From assembly GCF_030247195.1 (NCBI RefSeq), contig NC_080672.1, forward strand, positions 88,185,113 through 88,249,112: a stretch of 64,000 nucleotides of DNA. The letters are read 5' to 3'. The position numbers were made by a program, and so were the translations under genes. Positions 47,291 through 57,965 of this stretch are shown here, in pieces. The stretch comes from Topomyia yanbarensis. Taxonomy: Eukaryota; Arthropoda; Insecta; Diptera; Culicidae. The notes under the pieces were generated by a model that had not been told where the DNA came from, ran no database searches, and saw nothing but the letters and a program-made list of their open reading frames with translations. Each line of letters begins with the position of its first letter. Positions within the stretch are counted from its first letter, which is position 1.

Positions 47291-48698
47291 GAAATCGTGA
47301 ACATAAATCACACTACTCTGTTACATAAATAAAACAAACAAAACTACTCTGCCAGAAAAATCTGATATGAATCAAATATCAAAATAACGTGATAAGAAAT
47401 TACGAAAATCACAACTAAGTTCCTGAAATCTTGAACGTCGTTTAAGTGTCGGTTCTTCTATTTGATATAGTTTATACAAACCTGTGCATCCTCATATTAT
47501 GAACAAACTAAACGTGTCCAGCAAAGAAGCACAGTAACCCAACCAAACATTGAAATAAAACGCTATGTACATTTTTAGCGCGAATTAGTATTTTGAAAAC
47601 AAGAATAGTTTCAGGCGTACGAGTTTTATTCTTTGGGAACTTCAAGTCAGTTGGGCAATTGAAGAATCGTAAATCGTGATCTTTTTATGAATTAAAGAAC
47701 GGGGTTTTCCGTGTGCTCGAACCATGGAACTATACTCGAAGAACAAATTATTGATATTTAGAAATTTCGGAAATATGAAGTGTTTTCCATCCCCCTTAAG
47801 TCGATGGATAAAATTACATATTTTATAAACTATATCATGAAAGTGTTTAATGATTCTGTGAACTAACACAAGCATGTATGGTGAATCGTGACCAGTATTC
47901 GCAAATGAACATCGTACACAATGTTCTGTGCTCATAGTAAACCCACACTTCGTGTACAAACTCAAACAAGCTGTTTCGTACCAAAACACGTGCACATATT
48001 CACTTGCACAATCGAACCCCATGTACGTACACGGTATGCGTACACATAGGTTCGTGGCATCAGTTTTCTCTTTCGCACTCTCATCGTCACTAGCGATGCG
48101 ACTCTTTTTGCCTTGTGTGAATCGTTCTCGTGTACGCTCCCGGTGAACGTACACTGATGGTTGAACTAGAGTTTGCACATCGTTCGCTTGAGTTCGATGT
48201 TCGAGGTGAACCGGTACATCGAGACGAAGCATGTGTGAGGTTGAACGTGTGCACGAAATTTTGTACACAGGTACAAACTTGTTCATGTTCATGGGAAGTC
48301 TGATCGTGACAAATATATTAGAAATCATCAACCATTAATGGATCCATGAGCAATATTCAGTGTTTCGTGAAATAGCTTACGAGAAAATATGTTTTGATTT
48401 TGTGAACTAATTCATTATCAAGATGTAATAAATGATGAATTAGTTCACCTCGTACAGCAGGACCACAATGTTCTTAAATTTATCAAAACAATCATGTTCA
48501 TTTTTTATAAGTTATAAACAAGCTCAAGGACAGAAAAACGATTTCGAAATGACAGGGGAAAATTAATTAAAGATCACACTAAACTAATGTGTAGATAACA
48601 CATTAAAGTGTGCCATTCGCATATTCGCGTAGTTTCTTGAATAATCGTGTGAACCGTGAATTTGATGTTTACTTTAAATTGTACGGTTCAGAAACAAG
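47291..48698. repeat. Degenerate repeats, no gene
   Basis: Contains diverged phrases related to the GTGAAC and GCGAACAT families (for example CTAAGTTCCTGAAATC-TGAAC near 47282 and again near 47420). The 229-codon minus-strand open frame (47642-48331) lies in this repeated sequence and shows no domain. Confidence 0.5.
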
Positions 48699-50010
48699 AA
48701 GAAAGTAAGTTCAGTCTGCTTCCTCATCTCGTACAGATCAGAAGCCAAAAAGCTACCTGCTTGCGAACAGCACACAAACAAAAAATACTACCCGCGCCGC
48801 GCCGCTCTAACGTGTACGTGTAGCATATAGACACAGGAAAGTTCCGTTGCAGCTAACTGCGAGTGAAATGAGTGAACAACAAAATAAATTTCGCCCATTA
48901 CGGGAGAACACAATCGCGATTGATTTTTCGCAAACCCGTCTTAGACCTTCAGTGCGCGAGGTGGAACAATTGGTCAAGGTGAAAATGGAACTTGATCTTA
49001 CAGAGATATCACACGTCCAGCTTCACCACACCAGGAATGTAGTACTAATAACGTTCAACTCCTTAGCCGAGGCAGAAAGGTTCGTAGCAAAGAACAACAT
49101 GCAACATGACGTCGAATATGAAAACGTCAAAACCAAGATCCCCGTGTATATGGACCTTGATCTAACGGAAATTCGCCTCCATGATCTGGCACCTCGTACT
49201 AGCACGGATTATATTAAAAGATTCATGTCGAAGTATGGAGAAGTGGAATCCGTCTCTAACGACACTTGGAGAAACTTTTTCCCTGGCATTCTCAACGGTG
49301 TTCGGGTTGTGCGAATGCGGCTGTACCAACCTATACCATCTTACTTGACTTTCGAGGGCAGATCATCTCAAGGTGTTAACTACATACAAAGAACCCTATG
49401 CACATACCCTGGGCAGGTGCCCACGTGTCAGTTCTGTAATCAGACTGCACACTACGGTAAGCCATGCGCCAAAACAACTAAAGAAAACTCATCTTCAACC
49501 ACCACTACCAAACAGCCTTCAACATTTGCTGATACACAACAAACAGCCGGCCAACAAATGAATGCCGGACCAACAATATTCCACGGCATCCCAAAGCCAA
49601 TACTCACCGTACGCAGGGATGAAATAAACAAGAAAGAAGACGGCTATATCAAAGTCACTCGAAAACACAAAAAGCACCAAAAATCTAACAGCGACAACCA
49701 TTCTAGTGATGACGATATGGACACAAACACAAGCGAGGGGGAAGGCAGACAGACTGATCAGCAAGCAGCAGAAGGTACACCCTACCATCGCTCACCACCG
49801 AGAAAGAAAGTCAACACAAGAAACGGAAAGCAGTGCACCCAGGATAGTCGACAAAAATAATGTTCGATGGTCTATATATATTTTGATATCTATTTTGAAT
49901 GAAATTTTGAATTTGTAATTTTTGAAATGTACATTATTTTCAAAAAGGCGAATGACCCTCGAGGTTAAAGCCTTAATAAATAAACAAACAAACAAACAAG
50001 AAAGTAAGTT
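48699..50010 (+). mobile_element. Complete ORF1-only (half-LINE) element with 13-bp target duplication
   Basis: AAGAAAGTAAGTT is present perfectly at 48699-48711 and 49998-50010. The element between (48712-49997, 1286 bp) begins CAGTCTGCTTCC, has a 156-bp leader and an intact ORF1. It then goes straight into a 3' untranslated region with CCCTCGAGGTTAAAGCC and a (CAAA)n tail. This is the anatomy of a full-length target-primed insertion, but with no ORF2. Endonuclease and reverse transcriptase must have come from another LINE. The perfect duplication and open frame suggest a recent insertion. Confidence 0.9.
48868..49860 (+). CDS. LINE ORF1-type nucleic-acid-binding protein, intact
   Basis: 330 residues. 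I start at the second ATG (MSEQQ) because two other copies share GTGAAATGAGT at exactly this ATG. Residues 30-160 contain an RRM-like region: EVEQLVKVKM, VVLITFNSLAEAERFV, then IRLHDLAPRTSTDYIKRFM and GVRVVRMR. One zinc knuckle follows (C187-x2-C190-x4-H195-x4-C200, with HYGKPC). The tail is hydrophilic, threonine/glutamine-rich, acidic and finally basic (SPPRKKV). It probably coats element RNA as a chaperone in the ribonucleoprotein. Only the knuckle and the general plan point to an I/Loner-like ORF1; clade uncertain. Confidence 0.88.
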   Translation: MSEQQNKFRPLRENTIAIDFSQTRLRPSVREVEQLVKVKMELDLTEISHVQLHHTRNVVLITFNSLAEAERFVAKNNMQHDVEYENVKTKIPVYMDLDLTEIRLHDLAPRTSTDYIKRFMSKYGEVESVSNDTWRNFFPGILNGVRVVRMRLYQPIPSYLTFEGRSSQGVNYIQRTLCTYPGQVPTCQFCNQTAHYGKPCAKTTKENSSSTTTTKQPSTFADTQQTAGQQMNAGPTIFHGIPKPILTVRRDEINKKEDGYIKVTRKHKKHQKSNSDNHSSDDDMDTNTSEGEGRQTDQQAAEGTPYHRSPPRKKVNTRNGKQCTQDSRQK

Positions 50011-50222
50011 TCCTCATATCACTCAGAGTCCAAAAATGTTTTTTTTTTCCATTTATCAAAATCAGGCAAAAATGGCGAGACAGCGACGCTACTTTCTAAA
50101 GCACCAGAACTTGAAAATTCTATTTCATTATTGCCTCCGCACACTCGTTTTTGCTTTGAGATTGAGAGCGACATAAGTCCCTTCGATATTGAACATAGTG
50201 CTGAGCGAACGAAAATATACTA
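50011..50222. other. Non-coding spacer
   Basis: No feature recognised. Confidence 0.4.
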
Positions 50223-50346
50223 TTAACCTTCCGGCAGTCGCGCTAGTGCACTGAGTGCACGCTGCTCTAAAAATCATGCGAAATCGTCTTAGAGCACCAG
50301 CGGCTGCTCGATCAGTGGGCCATAAGCGCGACTTCCGGAGGGTTAA
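50223..50346. mobile_element. TTAA-flanked MITE, 116 bp
   Basis: TTAA at 50223-50226 and 50343-50346 encloses an element with inverted ends CCTTCCGGCAGTCGCGCT and CCCTCCGGAAGTCGCGCT (16 of 18). TTAA duplications are typical of piggyBac-type transposition. It encodes nothing. Confidence 0.8.
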
Positions 50347-50559
50347 CGATATTTACTTGTCGTTGTTCAATTTTGTGGAATTACGAGCTAGCGATGATAA
50401 TGGACGACTGAAGCACTATTGGTGTGCATATTTCCTGTACTTGCGGCGTTTTAGTTTAGTATTTAGTAACGAAGGAGGCAACATAAACATAAAGGTGAAT
50501 CCAGTGGGTTTCATCGTTCATTGAAAGGATATGAGAATTGTAGACCCTGATATCACTAC
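50347..50559. other. Non-coding spacer
   Basis: No feature recognised. Confidence 0.4.
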
Positions 50560-51334
50560 AGTTTCCGGTTGAATATCATTTAGTTTTTTGAGAATGGTCC
50601 ATCTGACGACATGGACCTACGCTGCTAGGACCGAGGGTAGATTCATGATAACGTGGTAACAAGAGTTTGGATAATCGCACTTGAGAATGTGTTTATAAAT
50701 TCGTAGGTGGTATGGTGATAATGGTCACTTAAACACAGGGGCGGTTTCATGTTTGTGAGATCGCGTAGGTGTGCGTAGATGATCGCGAAGGACTCAGGCG
50801 TTTGTATGTTACCGTGTTTGATTGCATGAGTGTTGAAATGGCGCATTTACTAGGGTCTACGGAACATCCACCATTTGAATGTTCGCGTGTGTTCTTGAAT
50901 GTTTGCGCGGACTGCGAGTCAAATGTTTAGTGTTGAGTGTACGTGCAGATGCTAGAAGAGAGAGTCTCAATATCACAAGTGTCCTCGAAGCTGCTACTCT
51001 GAAACATTGTCTAGTTTATTTGAGAGTTATTCCAACTGAAGGTACGGACATAGGCTGCTAGCACCGAAAATAGGGGATTCCAAGCGTGACCGACTCATGA
51101 TTCTGCATTATTTATTGAACAAAAGCGTCATTTTTTGAAAATGGGTCAACTAAAGGCATGTATCTAGACTTCTAGAGCTTAAGGTAGGCGCTTCCGGAAA
51201 GATCGATACACGATTCCGTGAGAACAGGAATGTATGTTCGCAGTTGAGATCGCGTTTAAAATTTCGTATGTACTAACACGTTGACCTCGAGGCGTTTTCA
51301 TGTTTGCGAGATTGCACGTGTAAGTATGTGTTGG
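50560..51334 (+). repeat. GCGAACATG-type array, target of an ORF1-only element
   Basis: Two or three loose units are marked by a GCTGCTAG-ACCGA block (50615 and 51050) and by GGTCCATCTGACGACATGGAC-like sequence. It is homologous to 29830-29930 in inverted orientation. The array continues beyond the ORF1-only insertion at 52713-52860. Confidence 0.6.
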
Positions 51335-51366
51335 TTTTTTTTAAAATCTAATGATTTATTTAAAAG

Positions 51367-51393
51367 GGCTCAATGCGTTAGCACCTTTGAGCC
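51367..51393 (-). other. 3'-terminal hairpin of ORF1-only element
   Basis: A perfect 7-bp stem, GGCTCAA/TTGAGCC, with a 13-base loop containing CTAACGCA. It is equivalent to 28272-28304. Confidence 0.75.
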
Positions 51394-52024
51394 GTGGGTC
51401 TTTTATTTTTTACACTCAGTAAAGATAAAAAATGCTAACAATATCGGTCTGCCAGATCTTGTTGACGCAGTTAGCTGCTGCGTTTTAAGATCCTTTTCTT
51501 TGGCGGTGAAGCTGCTTGGGAGTCATTCAGTCTGCCTTCTACGTTATCGTTCCCGTCCATGTCATCATCGGTACTGCTTTCTTGCTGTTCACGATCAGAG
51601 GTTCTTATTTGTTTCTTGTTCTTACGGGTCGCTGTTGTAAATCCGTCTTCATCGGTATTTGCTTCTTTATTGGCGATGCTAGTTGTTGGTTTGGGAGCGG
51701 TTGTCGTGGTAACAACGGTACCTGCATTATTAGTTAATTGGATCGTTGGTTTTGGTTTATCTGAAGGTGTTGGTGGCTGCTTGTTAGCGTTGGCTGTAGT
51801 GGATGAATTTTGACTAGTTGCTTCGGCGCATGTTTTTCCGTAGTTGGCTGTATGGTTACAGAATCGGTATGTTGGGGCCTGCCCGGGTTATGTGATTAGC
51901 GTTGTTTGCTTATAGGTCACGCCATCCTTCGGTGATTTGCATTCGATAGTCATGTAAGAAGGTATTGGTTTAGTCACTCGCATTCTCATAATACGAACGC
52001 CGTTGGGAATTCCGGTGAAAAAAA

Positions 52025-52106
52025 TTCTCCAGGTGTCATTCGTAATAGATGCTACTTCTCCATATTTCTCCAGGTGTCATTCGTAATAGATTCTACTTCT
52101 CCATAT
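52025..52106 (-). repeat. 41-bp tandem duplication inside ORF1
   Basis: TTCTCCAGGTGTCATTCGTA begins at 52025 and again at 52066, with a period of 41. It shifts the ORF1 frame. Confidence 0.85.
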
Positions 52107-52369
52107 TGCAATCAAAATACATGATTCGTTTAATGTAATCTTCCTTAGTGCGCGGGGCCAAATCATGGATACGCACGTCCACCATGTCGTTCTCCATATG
52201 CACGGGGATCTTGATTCTGGTGTTATTAAATTCGACCTCGTGTTTCATGTTGTTCTTTGCAATAAAGTTTTCGGCCTGTGCTAAGCTTCTAAACGTGATC
52301 AAAACACAGTTTTTTACATGATGTAGCTGAATGTACGTAACTTCAGTGAGATTACGCTCCATTTTCACT

Positions 52370-52505
52370 TTAACCCTTAAATGCGCAATGTTGTTTTAAA
52401 ACAACATTGCGAAAACCATCTCAATATTATCATAGTAACGTATTAAAACTGATAGACAATTTTCAGAAAATTTGAAAAAAATTGCTTTGCGCCTTTAAGG
52501 GTTAA
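52370..52505. mobile_element. TTAA-flanked MITE, 128 bp, inside ORF1
   Basis: TTAA at 52370-52373 and 52502-52505 encloses inverted ends CCCTTAAATGCGCAA and CCCTTAAAGGCGCAA (14 of 15). An inner palindrome, AATGTTGTTTTAAAACAACATT, is present. Removing the element and one TTAA restores the ORF1 reading QLVKVKME of the intact copy. Confidence 0.9.
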
Positions 52506-52712
52506 CTAATTGTTCCACTTCCTGAACTGTGGGTCTAACACGAGTTTTTTTAAAGTTGATCGAAATCGTGTTATCCCGTAGCAGGGGCACTTTTGTTTCA
52601 TTTGGCAAACTCATTTCACTCCGCAGCCGGAGGCAACGATACCATTTCTATGTGCACTGATATTGAACAATAGCTAGCTTGATTCACTGATGCCTAAATA
52701 GCCTGCTATAGC

Positions 52713-52860
52713 GTATGTGTTGGTGATCGCGATTGCATGTTCGCATTTGCGACCAAGTTTGTATTATCGCGAAGACCACGAGCGTTTGTACGTTTAGAAT
52801 CAGAGAGTTTGTGGGTGTATATGCGAGAATATGAAATTGATTGTGCTAGTGAATGGTAGT
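52713..52860 (+). repeat. GCGAACATG-type array, continued
   Basis: GATCGCGATTGCATGTTCGC and similar words continue the array interrupted by the ORF1-only element. Confidence 0.55.
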
Positions 52861-53769
52861 TTCAATATAACTTAAAATATAGTAAAAAGCATGATACAAA
52901 GATACAAAAACAATAAGTAGGAGTGTAAAAATTGATCGCGATTATTTTTGGTATATATGAGTAGTGCAAACTAATAAAGTAAAAGAAAAGAACACATGTA
53001 ATGTTCAATCAAAATACTTGGACTTGTCTAGGCTATCATAAAACACGTCAAAATGCCAGTGAATGATATTTATTTATTCTTAATGACAATTGCATTCAAT
53101 TATAAATTTGTTATACTATGCTGACCGGGAATGGATAAACCATGTGTGTTGTGAATTAATCGAAACTTAATATATTATATCCGATCTTTCGATTGAATCG
53201 CATCGAATGCTCATTTGGATATCGAAAAAAGTGACCAACGAATCCTAAGGATGAATTTGCACCCGAAACATTAAATTAACTAGCCGTACAACTAGCACAT
53301 GACAATTATACATTAGTACATCAAATAATACAAATCCAATACTAATAGGCATCTACTTTTACATTTCTTCAATGGTTGATAGTGAGTTTGGGCTGGTGCA
53401 AACTATTAAAGAACGCACTGCATAAAAAGGCACTATCGGGCCAATCATCATCTTAAAGCAATAGTCTGCTAGAGCACATTCAAAATTAAGACACGGAATA
53501 TGTTTGCAAACCATTAACCTAGGGAAAAGTTTAATTTTTGAAAAAAAAAAAACAAACAAACAATCGACATAATAGATTTTATCGTAAAGAAATTTTTAGA
53601 TATTAAAAGTCATATCTTATAAAGAGTTTGGCGTGACAAATTTTGGAGGATTCACTCTTTAAAAGAAAGTGTTTAGAGAATGGTTGTCTTCAGTAAAGTA
53701 GTTGAAAATGTTTAAAGTAACTTTGTAGAAGACACATTAAGGATACACAGATATGTAATAAACGTACTT
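52861..53769. other. AT-rich non-coding
   Basis: No feature recognised. Confidence 0.4.
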
Positions 53770-54010
53770 TTTTTAATCTCTCAAAACCAGCTTTTCCAAT
53801 ATACCCAATACCTTGAAAACAATTTTATCCTCTCCATGCATTGCATAGCTTCCGAGCTATCAGTAGTTGAAATATGTTTAATTCTATATAGTTCGAAAGT
53901 TAAAAAAACTCAGAACATAAAAAGCACCACATTCAGCCAAAACATAAAATACGTTTATTTTATTTTTCACAAAAGAATGCAAGAAAAAATTTGGAAGTGA
54001 TTAAAACATT
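53770..54010. repeat. Dispersed repeat, copy A
   Basis: Shares GCTTCCGAG-TATC, CACATTCAGCCAAAAC and AAAGAATGCAAGAAA in the same order with 60540-60770. Confidence 0.65.
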
Positions 54011-56996
54011 TTTCCAACTACAAATGCTTAGGCTACGCCACTCTGCTTTTAATACTGAATTTCATTCTCTCCGCAAATCTCGCTCATTGACAAGAGTCTG
54101 TTTTCTTACACTCTCACGAGCCATCAACTAAACAACACGTTCCAATAATTTTACTGGTTTTATTTTATCCAATAAAAAAAAAACAAGTTTGTTTTCGCGC
54201 TACCATTTAAAACATCCACTGCATTTTCCCCTTTTTACGCGAAACTTGGGACCATACCGTCCCCCAGAACCTATCAATCTCGGACAAGCAGACAATCCGG
54301 TTCGCCCCGACAGGAAGACAACATTCTTCGGCACAGCTACTGTCAGTTCAGTCTACAGCCCCGTCAATCATCGCTCAGAAATTTCATCGTATGGCTGCCG
54401 AACGGCGACTCCTATGAATTTTCAATATTCCTAAGCTTTGGAAATGGGGTTCATGTTTCAACCATCCCTGTCGCTGTTAAATTTAGAAAGGAAGTTAGCC
54501 TACCTTCGCTAGGCCAACCTAGACGAGTTCACTAACTTGGCGGGAGCTACAAATCTTGAACAAATCGAAACCTCCATTATTTATTTCCCAAATTTTCAGT
54601 TTCATCTTAATTGTTCGCTAGGGAATTGCGTAACAAAAGCCTGTACGAGCTGGGCCGCACTGACCGGTGAACCAGCTAATTACTGTAAAAGCATTTTCCA
54701 CGGGCTGCTGGAAGACACACCGAACGGAATGAAGAAAGGTGTGCAGATCTTTGCGCAACAACCGGTAAAAGGAAATTTAAACGTTCGTTTGCTTTTTACC
54801 GATTATGTGTTGTTTTTCTTCTTTCAGAAAAGATGCAGTTTTTTTCCTCGGAAACTTCAGCTCAAACTTCGATCGGTAAAGGTGTATTTATTTGTGTACC
54901 TTTTGTTACTCTTCTCCTCCGGCTGGCTTCTGATGGTTGTTTGGAGTACAATTTCAGATATTTCCTCAACGAAAAAAAAACGAAGGAGAACCGAGAGCTC
55001 TTCCACACTTGATTGATTTTCGCTCTATGATTTGGACAAAAGAAGGGAAGTGTACATTTTGCAAAATTGGCCGATTCTCCGGTTCTTCTATCGTAAAGAT
55101 AATTTTATGCCTCTCGTTCGCCGATCGAGTGGGTTCATCGTTTGGAAAAACTTTCACGAGTTATACCGTCAGATGATGCCGGTTTGCATAAGATTTGTCT
55201 GTCTGGGTGTTTGCGGAGCTTACCAGCAGAGCGGAGCAGCGAGCCAGGCAGCTATTGAAATTCAATCGAGCACCTTATAATGCAAATTTAGTTTTTCGTA
55301 CCGTGTTAACTGAGTCGAGATGATATTGGGCTACTGATATTAACGCCACAATTCGTTAATAACAGAGCGATGAAACGTAATGCCTTATTGTTTGACGAAA
55401 TTGGTGCTTGAACGTTTTATTTAACCTCCTATTGACACGTGAACCTGGTTGTTAATGTTTTTCCAGCGGAAAAAATAATTCTCTGTTATTATTTTTCCAG
55501 TTCAAAATGTAAAAATAAAATTATAACAGGATATCTTGTTTTACTATGGTGAATTTTCTTAACAAATCCTGGTCTCGTTGATCATTAAAATGCAAAAAAA
55601 AAATATAACAGGGATTTCTCTCTAAAAATGCTGTTATACCTTCTCCTGGTCAAAATATGTATTACGCATTACGTAAAATCAATGATTTTTGTGTGCTTTT
55701 CTGAAATACAGTTATATAAAAGGGAGCGTCAGTTTAGGCACGTTTTGCTTATAATCCAAAAGTAATTTGCGGCAAAAAATATACATTAGTCATATATTGC
55801 ATACATGCTTGTTTCGAAAATGGAAATTATACCTGAGGGTTCTCAGTCTGATGTGGATAGATCTTGGATCAACTAGCTAAGCTTTTTTCGAGCAACGTAT
55901 AATGTAACCATCACAGTGTTTATTTTTGTCAAGATCGTGCGGTCAATTACACCAAGGGTTGCCACCCACCAGTTTTTGGGTGCAATCTTGATTATTGAAA
56001 AGATACAAGTAGTGCTTTTACCTCCTTTTTGTCTCTGGTTTATTTTTCATGATTGATCTTTAAAGGTGGGTAAGACGCGCCTACCAACTATTTCGGACCT
56101 CGAACACAAACAAGGATAATAAAAAACAAATAAACATTATTACAGCTTAAGGAGAAGGTATTCCACTATTTTCTAAAATCAAAACCCTACGTTCAACATT
56201 TCCAAAGTCCAGCAAAATCGATTAACAAAGATTAACTCTCACTAACTGTTGGCCTTCACTGAAACTTCACTTTCGGCTGTTGTGACGGAACTATCGCAGT
56301 GTGCTTTCTAGACGATGCGCTATCCTTCCTGCACATTGGCTGCACTGTCCTTATCATGTTATCGGTGAAAAAGCGCAATGCTCGTTAGGGTCATCTTCCA
56401 CAGCGAGAGTAGCTAGTGCTTTTGGATTCTTTGCGGTTAGCGGGAAAGTGAAATTCAACAGCTAACTTTACAGACAAAACTGTTAACAGCAACGAAAATT
56501 TTACAGTATAATGTGAACGGCACAGGACAATGTTACGAATTAGGCTTTTCCAAAACAAAGTAGTCTTTGACGAATGTAAGTCAATTATAGAAATTTTCCA
56601 ACCAGTGTTTAATTGATACCCTGACGAATTACAGAAGGAAATGCATACCATTATCTTTTTCACTCATTAGGAAAAGAGAATTCACAATCGTTTTGGGTCG
56701 AATATCAATCTGGTTTCAGCGCTTAATCGTGTTTCTCTGGCAGCCTACTGATAGGCTAATAAAAATCTTCGGGTTAAAGCCTTATTAGAGGTAATTCCAA
56801 TAACGCCTAAAAAGTTAAATTTAGATGAATTTCGTCTTCGGAGTGATTTGTGGATATTAAAATCACATTCATATGTTGTGAATTAAATGATTAATCTCCC
56901 TAAAAGTAAGATAAGTGCCTATATTAGGATTATGTCTTCAGCAAAGTTGTAGCCTATGTGTTTATCGACAATTCCGCTGAAGACATAATCCAGGTT
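54011..56996. other. Non-coding, no gene recognised
   Basis: Open frames at 54189-54434 and 54537-55016 have no domain or homologous motif that I know and are kept out of the gene list. 55400-55640 has ATAACAG-rich repeats resembling 890-1010. The rest is AT-rich. Confidence 0.4.
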
Positions 56997-57734
56997 GGGG
57001 GCCGACTATATACCACGGGGACAATTTAGGGAGGGTAGGGGTCACGAGAAAGTTCACTCTTGTCCATGGGGAGGGGGATGAGGGTGTGGTAAATGTCCTC
57101 GTGGACTTTGTCTTTTATAAGAAGTTTGAATCGTCATTGATGTGAGTTTAATTTTTTTCAAGATTTTGAAGTGGTCAAAGTGCTTATAACAGCATAGTGT
57201 GTGAGTCGAGCATCGATGGTAACTATCATAAAAAAATCAGAGGAAATCGAACAAAACAAAACCAAAAAAATCCCCCTGAATCACTTGATTCAATTTTCTG
57301 TAACTTGGTCAAATTCCACTAATTTTGGATTGGAAAGCTTTTGGTTGAAATTACAAGCCAATTCAAGAATCCAAAGGTTACTTCAATTTTGTGTTATTAG
57401 GATGAATCTTTTAAACGCAAATTTAAAAAAAAATCACAATGTCGTTTAGAAATGAATTATTTACATGGAAAAAGGACTAAAGAAGTGTATGCCATTCTGT
57501 GGTTGAATTTTGAACGATTTGCATTAAGTTCTTCAGCATCATAGTAGTCTAACTTTTCGTCAAATTTTCTAATAACCCCATTTTTATGAATCTTCCGGAA
57601 ATATTTTTTAGAACGTCCACGTGGACATCGTAGGGAGGGGGGTAGGGTGCAGGAATTGTCCACGCTTGTCCATGGAGGGGAAGGAGGGGGTTGAAAACGA
57701 AGTTTTTTTGTCCACGTGGTATATGAACAGCCCC
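56997..57734. mobile_element. Inverted-end element with ATACCACG ends
   Basis: The left end GGGGGCCGACTATATACCAC and the inverted right end GGGGCTGTTCATATACCACG are similar, followed in each case by GGACAA. Inside, two G-rich blocks with TTGTCCATGG-GAGGGG occur in direct orientation (57050 and 57665). No coding sequence. It may be one element with an insertion or two adjacent copies. Confidence 0.55.
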
Positions 57735-57769
57735 TTGGCAAAGCTGTATTATCGTGCAACATGAGGCCA

Positions 57770-57965
57770 ATCTATATCGCCATTCACCTCTGATACAAAA
57801 CTCCTATCCTTTACCTCCCCGTGGTGCCAACCGGGGTACAGGCCACCTTTTGCCGTTTTTGCTTAAACTCGGGACTGGGTTCTACCCCCAATCGCTGTCT
57901 CACTTCAACAGGTTGACGTATTCGAGCCTGTCTCAGTTTCGTTTCGAACGGGAGTGGCATTAGTT
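57770..57965. repeat. Mosquito-type dispersed repeat, first part
   Basis: CTCCCCGTGGTGCCAACCGG, GGTACAGGCCACCTTTTGCC and AAACTCGGGACTGGGT look like a dispersed repeat that I associate with culicine genomes. The open frame over it is not a gene. Confidence 0.5.

Larger units (their letters stand above)
51471..52614 (-). pseudogene. ORF1 of the second ORF1-only element, interrupted
   Basis: It starts MSLPNETKVP at 52614, then NTISINF and EVEQLV, where the MITE (52374-52501) cuts in. It resumes KMERNLTEVTYIQLHH, VLITFRSLAQAENF and DLAPRTKEDYIKR. A 41-bp tandem duplication (52025-52106) breaks the next part. The C-terminal half gives AITPKPTT-like low-complexity sequence, DEDGFTTATRKNKK and SPPKKRILKR before the stop. 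The order equals the intact copy at 48868-49860. Confidence 0.85.
51324..52723 (-). mobile_element. Complete ORF1-only element with 11-bp target duplication
   Basis: GTATGTGTTGG occurs at 51324-51334 and 52713-52723. The element between (51335-52712) is on the minus strand: leader with CCTCCGGCTGCG, ORF1 from 52614, stop at 51471-51473, then a short 3' region with the terminal hairpin and an AAATAAAT...A-rich tail. No ORF2 is present. It was later hit by a TTAA MITE and a 41-bp tandem duplication. It belongs to a different subfamily from the 48.7-kb copy because the 3' ends differ. Confidence 0.87.

Noticed and set aside
47642..48331. 229-codon minus-strand open frame
   Set aside because: It lies in degenerate repeat sequence, has no recognisable domain and overlaps other chance frames.
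51281..51813. Plus-strand frames rich in valine, leucine and serine
   Set aside because: They are the antisense shadow of the minus-strand ORF1 C-terminal region and its 3' end.
54537..55016. 159-codon plus-strand open frame with a hydrophobic stretch
   Set aside because: No known motif, no homologue recognised, and the hydrophobic part comes from T-rich DNA.
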